Of a stretch of DNA of 64,000 bases, positions 59,579-64,000 are shown in pieces. The stretch spans positions 1 through 64,000 of the forward strand of contig JAEUUC010000001.1 of the NCBI GenBank assembly GCA_016787665.1. Reading direction: 5' to 3'. Position numbers and translations under genes: made by a program. The notes under the pieces were generated by a model that was given only the letters and a program-made list of their open reading frames with translations, did not search any database and was not told the origin of the DNA. The first letter of the stretch is position 1, and every line of letters starts with the position of its first letter. This stretch comes from Cyclobacteriaceae bacterium. Its GTDB lineage: Bacteria > Bacteroidota > Bacteroidia > Cytophagales > Cyclobacteriaceae.

Positions 59579-62500
59579 ATGAAGCGCCAAGTTCTATTGG
59601 GCTTGTTTTTTTCGGTGAGTTTGGGCCTGGCCGGACAGGACTGTCAACGCCTGTATGACCAGGCCTATAAACTTTATCAGGCTGACAAATACGATGAGGC
59701 CATCAAAGCAATTGATAAATCACTCGCCACCTGCAAGATCACTGGAGCGACCGACACGGTAACACATAACTTTTTCCGGCTTAAAGGTTTGTGCTTTTTT
59801 TACAAAGAGAATTACAAGCAGGCAAAATCCGAGCTCTTGCGAAGTACAAAAGAACTGGACCGAGCTGGACTGCAATTTACATGGCGAAGAGTGTGGCTTA
59901 ACCTTGGAGATACCTACCGCAAGCTTAATCAAATGGATAGCGCAGCGTGGAGCTATTCCACCGGTATAGGTTATTATGCTGGTACCCCGGCCAACGAGGT
60001 GTTGGCGGATCTGTTGTACAAGTATGGAGAACTGCTCAAGGAGCGTGAGCGATACGAAGAAGCGAGCGTGGAATTGGTCCGGGCTACTCACCTATACGAT
60101 AGCCTTCAGGCGAAAGATAAATGTTACGATGCGTTGGATTATCTGGCGGAGGTAACCATTGACTTGCAGCGGTATGAGTTGGCAAAAACCTACCTTTCTC
60201 AACAAGAGAGCCTTTTAACGGAGTTGTGCAATGAAAAATTAATTGATCGCGAAGAGTGTGCTACCAATTACTCATTGCTCGGAAGTAATTATTTTGATGC
60301 CAACGACAACGGCAAGGCGGCCCGAATGTATGAAACATCGGAATCCCTTTACGCTGAATTAAAAGGCAAAGAGCATCTGCCGGATTGGCTCAGTACCAAA
60401 ATTGAGTTGTCAAGAGCCTACTTAGACAATAAGGAGGTGCAGAAGGCGGATTCGAAAATCAATGAAGCGCTGCAATTGGCTCTTTCACTGAAGGACGAAG
60501 AAAGTCAGGCCTACTGCTTTTATGTTATGGGCGACATTCAGCTCGCGGAGGGTAAACTGGATTTGGCCGAAAAAAGTATGCTGGAGAGCAAACGGCTATA
60601 TGAAAAGATAGACCCCGGGAGTGATAACGTGAGCGATGCCTATAAACAATTGGCCAAGCTTTATAAAAAGCAGAATCTATTGGTGAAAGAAGGAGAATGC
60701 CTGGTAGCCTACGTTGCGTTGAAGGAAAAGAATTTTGGTGCCACCGATAGTTACGCGACTGCCTTACGCTCGCTGGCCTCAGCCTATGCAGCATCGGGGC
60801 AGTTTATGAAAGCCGAAAAGGCTTATCTCGAAGCAATTTCGATTTACTATGCCCAAAATGAAGCGGGCATGAATTATGAAAGCGCACTCGAGGCGCTCGG
60901 CCATTTATATCGAAGGAACGATCAATATGATCGAGCGGACTCTGCCTATCAGCTGTGTAAAGAACTTTATGAATTCAATAAAGAAGTTGGTGTGGAATAC
61001 GGCAACCTTTTTTACTTCATGGCCTTGAACAGCAATGCCAGAGGCGATAATCAAACTGCGATTGATCAGTTAAAGGAATCGTTGACGATTATCAGGGAAA
61101 AGGCAGGCAAACAGCAGGATTACTTTGATGCGTTGCATCAAATTGCGGGTGTTTATCAAAGCAATGGCGACTACGTTACCGCTGATCGCTTCTATCGCCA
61201 GGCGCTATCGCTGGCCGATAGTCTCAAACGGGTAGACTCAAAAGTCGTTTCCCTCAGGAGTTTAGGGGGGCTTTATTTTGGTTGGGGTAAAAAGGAGGCA
61301 GCTTTTCGATTTAAACGGCAGGCATTGCAACTTGCCCGTCAACAGCCGTTCCCATCGCTGGCCATTGCCAATGCAGAGTTTGAGCTGGGCGCATTACACC
61401 GGCTGGTGTTCCAATTTGACAGTGCCTTGTTCTTTTACAAGCGGGTGCAAACGGCTTACCTGCACGAATTTGGAACAAGAAGCACAGAGTACGCGTCCAT
61501 ACTTTACCAACTGGCACAAACGTATTATTACCTCGGGACAACCGACAGCACAGAGACGATCCTGAAAAGAAGACTGGAGATTTTCAAAATGATTAATCCG
61601 AAAAGTGTGTCCATGGCAAGCGGGTTGTTTCATTTGGGTGAGTATTACGGCAACGTGGGTAACGTGAAGGAAGCCGAGAAACTTTTTCTGCAGTCTTACA
61701 ATCTGGAAAGCGACTTAACCGGGCCGACCCTGTCGCTGGCGGGAAAACTCGGTTCTATTGGCTGGTTCCATATGAATCTTGGTAACTACACGGATGCTGA
61801 GAAATACTATAAGCAAGCCATGGCCATGGTGGAGTCAATCAATGGGAAGGAGTGTGTCCAATATGGTGCGCGGTTAAACGAGATGGGTACACTGTACAAA
61901 CTCAAGGGCCTTTATGCGAAGTCGGAGGATCTTTTGACCCAGTACTTACAGATTGAGGAACGAAAGAGAGGACCCGGTTCTTCGGGGTATGCTATCGCCA
62001 AAAACAATCTGGGTAGCCTCTATGACGTCATGGGATTGGAAAGCAAAGCACTACAGTACTACCTGGAGGCCGCCAAAATTAATGAGGCAATCTATGGACG
62101 GGATTCTGAGGAGTTTGCGTTCTATGCGAGTAACGCGGCAGGGGCCTATCGTGATCTGAAGAACTATAAAAAAGCGGATTCACTGTATGCCATGGTGGTG
62201 GCCATTCGCTCGAAATACTTCGGGCCTCACCATCCGAAAACGATTGGGACAATAAGCAGTTTAGCGTTGTTCGAAAAGTTGCGGGGGAGATACCAGCAAT
62301 CGAGTGCTTACTATGACGCGGTGATTGAGAATAGGAAACGCGCCTACGGAGACCAAAACCTGAACACCCTTTATGCAGTGGAGGGTAAAGGTGACCTATT
62401 GACTAAGATGGGAAGTTACCGGGAGTCGGTGGCTTTGCTCCAGTCGGTCATACCTGTCTACAAAGCTTCACTGGGAGAAAATCATCCGTCCTACTCGGGC

Positions 62501-64000
62501 ATCAACAGGAAACTTGGGGTAAATTTTTTGAACCAGCGCGATTTCAAGAGCGCAGCCAGGTATTTTAAGACGATGCTGGATGTTCGGTTTTTTCAGATTG
62601 ACAAAACGTTCAGTTCACTGACCGAGCGGCAACGCGAGGATTTCTACGCAGCCATTAAGTTAGATTTTAACTTGTTTAACGCGTTTGCGTTAATCGCTTC
62701 GGCAAAAGTGGATTATTTGGGCAAATCAAATCCAACCCCGGACACTGGGCTCATCGAAGATCTGTACAACAATCAAATCGCCACCAAAGCGCTGTTGCTC
62801 TCCAGCACCGCCCGTTTGCGCAAACAAATTATCAGTGGCTCTGATAAAGTCTTGAAAGAGAAATTTTTTGAGTGGGAAAAATTAAAGGCACAGTTGGCGA
62901 GTTATTATCAAAAGGGGGAAGCCAAGGCCGAAGAGGTCGAAACATCGACTAAAAAAGCAATACGCGATAGTTTGGAGTTTCAGGTCGATAAGCTCGAGCG
63001 TGAGCTTTCGATTAAATCGGAACGCTTTGCCAAAGCAGAGGATAAAAAGCGATATACCTGGAAAGACATTCAGCAAAAGTTAAAACCAGGAGAAGCGGCC
63101 ATTGAAATCATACGTATTCAGAAATACGGGCACGAAGGCTGGACAATCGATGGGAGTGACCCGAAAGAGCCACGATATGCGAACCATGATTTGACCGATA
63201 CGATCGTCTATGCAGCGCTGGTGGTAACCCCCCAAACCCTGGCCGGGCCAGAATTGGTATTGTTTCCGGAGGGCAACGCGATGGAAACCAGTTTTTTGAA
63301 GGTGTATCAGAATAGCATTTACCAGCGGGAAGATGATCTTCAATCGTACGGTCGATTTTGGAAACCCATTGCGGAACACCCTTCGGTAAAGGGAAAGGTG
63401 AAGAAGATTTTTCTTTCGCCAGATGGTATTTATAATCAAATCAGCATCAATTCCCTCAAGAACCCGGCAACCCGTCAATTTGTCGTTGACGAAATGGACG
63501 TGCAGTTGGTCACGAATTCCAGGGATATACTGGTGGCAAAAAAAGCGGACGAACTGAATTACTACTGCCTGTTTATCGGAAACCCGAGCTTCTATGCCGT
63601 AAAAAAATTAACGAAAAGTGCCCCGGGCACTCAAAGCTATTCCCTGACGCGCGGTGGCACACTCTCGAGTTTGCCGGGTGCTGAGCGGGAGGTAGATTTG
63701 ATTGGTGACTTGTTGGATAGCGCATCATCATCCTGGCAAAAGGATATCTTGAAGGGCAAGGAGGCGACCGAGCAACGGATCAAAACGATGGACAATCCAC
63801 GCGTACTTCACATTGCAACACACGGCTTTTTTGAACAGTCAGCGGGTGTACCGGGTACCCGCGGTGCCGTTGTGGAGGTGGACGATAGTAAGTCAGTAGC
63901 CAGTGGCCCGCAGTTGAACCCGATGTTGGCATCCGGACTTTTTCTGGGGGGTGGGGGAGATGCGTTGGCAAGCCTGAAGACGTTTGACTATGAACTGCTG
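59579..64000 (+). CDS. Exported TPR-CHAT protease, incomplete at the right edge (1474 codons seen)
   Basis: Starts 7 nt after the metacaspase stop with MKRQVLLGLFFSVSLGLAGQ, a signal peptide. More than 20 TPR-like units extend from about residue 20 to 1060 (LYDQAYKLYQADKYDEAI and similar). A charged coiled-coil region precedes the CHAT domain, which begins near residue 1170 (GEAAIEIIRIQKYGHEGW). CHAT landmarks: FLSPDGIYNQISINSL, LSSLPGAEREVDL and LHIATHGFFE with the catalytic His near 1413. The catalytic Cys should lie beyond the window. TPR-CHAT proteins are caspase-fold proteases known in defence and cell-death systems, usually cytoplasmic; this one is exported. Confidence 0.9.
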   Translation, partial: MKRQVLLGLFFSVSLGLAGQDCQRLYDQAYKLYQADKYDEAIKAIDKSLATCKITGATDTVTHNFFRLKGLCFFYKENYKQAKSELLRSTKELDRAGLQFTWRRVWLNLGDTYRKLNQMDSAAWSYSTGIGYYAGTPANEVLADLLYKYGELLKERERYEEASVELVRATHLYDSLQAKDKCYDALDYLAEVTIDLQRYELAKTYLSQQESLLTELCNEKLIDREECATNYSLLGSNYFDANDNGKAARMYETSESLYAELKGKEHLPDWLSTKIELSRAYLDNKEVQKADSKINEALQLALSLKDEESQAYCFYVMGDIQLAEGKLDLAEKSMLESKRLYEKIDPGSDNVSDAYKQLAKLYKKQNLLVKEGECLVAYVALKEKNFGATDSYATALRSLASAYAASGQFMKAEKAYLEAISIYYAQNEAGMNYESALEALGHLYRRNDQYDRADSAYQLCKELYEFNKEVGVEYGNLFYFMALNSNARGDNQTAIDQLKESLTIIREKAGKQQDYFDALHQIAGVYQSNGDYVTADRFYRQALSLADSLKRVDSKVVSLRSLGGLYFGWGKKEAAFRFKRQALQLARQQPFPSLAIANAEFELGALHRLVFQFDSALFFYKRVQTAYLHEFGTRSTEYASILYQLAQTYYYLGTTDSTETILKRRLEIFKMINPKSVSMASGLFHLGEYYGNVGNVKEAEKLFLQSYNLESDLTGPTLSLAGKLGSIGWFHMNLGNYTDAEKYYKQAMAMVESINGKECVQYGARLNEMGTLYKLKGLYAKSEDLLTQYLQIEERKRGPGSSGYAIAKNNLGSLYDVMGLESKALQYYLEAAKINEAIYGRDSEEFAFYASNAAGAYRDLKNYKKADSLYAMVVAIRSKYFGPHHPKTIGTISSLALFEKLRGRYQQSSAYYDAVIENRKRAYGDQNLNTLYAVEGKGDLLTKMGSYRESVALLQSVIPVYKASLGENHPSYSGINRKLGVNFLNQRDFKSAARYFKTMLDVRFFQIDKTFSSLTERQREDFYAAIKLDFNLFNAFALIASAKVDYLGKSNPTPDTGLIEDLYNNQIATKALLLSSTARLRKQIISGSDKVLKEKFFEWEKLKAQLASYYQKGEAKAEEVETSTKKAIRDSLEFQVDKLERELSIKSERFAKAEDKKRYTWKDIQQKLKPGEAAIEIIRIQKYGHEGWTIDGSDPKEPRYANHDLTDTIVYAALVVTPQTLAGPELVLFPEGNAMETSFLKVYQNSIYQREDDLQSYGRFWKPIAEHPSVKGKVKKIFLSPDGIYNQISINSLKNPATRQFVVDEMDVQLVTNSRDILVAKKADELNYYCLFIGNPSFYAVKKLTKSAPGTQSYSLTRGGTLSSLPGAEREVDLIGDLLDSASSSWQKDILKGKEATEQRIKTMDNPRVLHIATHGFFEQSAGVPGTRGAVVEVDDSKSVASGPQLNPMLASGLFLGGGGDALASLKTFDYELL

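Overview
The window looks like a chromosomal segment of a Bacteroidota bacterium, probably of the order Cytophagales. It has a TonB-dependent receptor paired with a DUF4249 lipoprotein, a type III glutamine synthetase, many proteins with signal peptides, few Shine-Dalgarno sites, and promoters with the Bacteroidota -7 box TAnnTTTG. Assignments come from reading translated sequence by eye; no database search was run.

Region 1 (1 to about 9.5 kb) is AT-richer than the rest and is an array of short gene cassettes, all read on the minus strand. It is punctuated by 12 structured repeats resembling integron attC sites. Each repeat has imperfect inverted arms, lies between a left AAC and a right GTT, and falls in one of two size classes (about 122 or 161 bp). 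Every cassette body also has complementary ends with a constant mismatch at positions 10-11. Cassettes carry a NotI-like restriction enzyme with an adenine methylase, a DNA glycosylase, DUF5063 and UPF0158 proteins, lipoproteins, unknown proteins, and three non-coding bodies, two of which are paralogous. A tyrosine recombinase (9547-10719) sits at one end. It has the full catalytic set but lacks the insertion typical of integron IntI. I regard this as a candidate undescribed integron-like system. The array runs off the left edge.

Region 2 (about 10.9 to 41.5 kb) is ordinary chromosome: a YtcJ-like amidohydrolase, TerB, a DUF2807 adhesin, a fatty acid hydroxylase, a lipid-carrier glycosylation trio (GT2, PAP2, ArnT-like), glutamine synthetase III, an M28 peptidase, membrane proteins, a Rieske oxygenase, a serine hydrolase, bestrophin, a TonB receptor with DUF4249, a large HExxH/barrel protein, the E2 subunit of a 2-oxoacid dehydrogenase, HslV, an aminotransferase, GAPDH and tRNA-Glu.

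Region 3 (41.6 to 64 kb) is a cluster of six exported clan-CD (caspase/CHAT) proteases fused to WD40, TPR, other beta-propeller or DUF4384 modules. A trypsin-like PDZ protease, a CAP protein and a small cysteine-containing secreted protein accompany them. Shared promoter-like motifs suggest common regulation. The cluster runs off the right edge within a TPR-CHAT gene. It may be an extracytoplasmic proteolytic signalling or defence locus.
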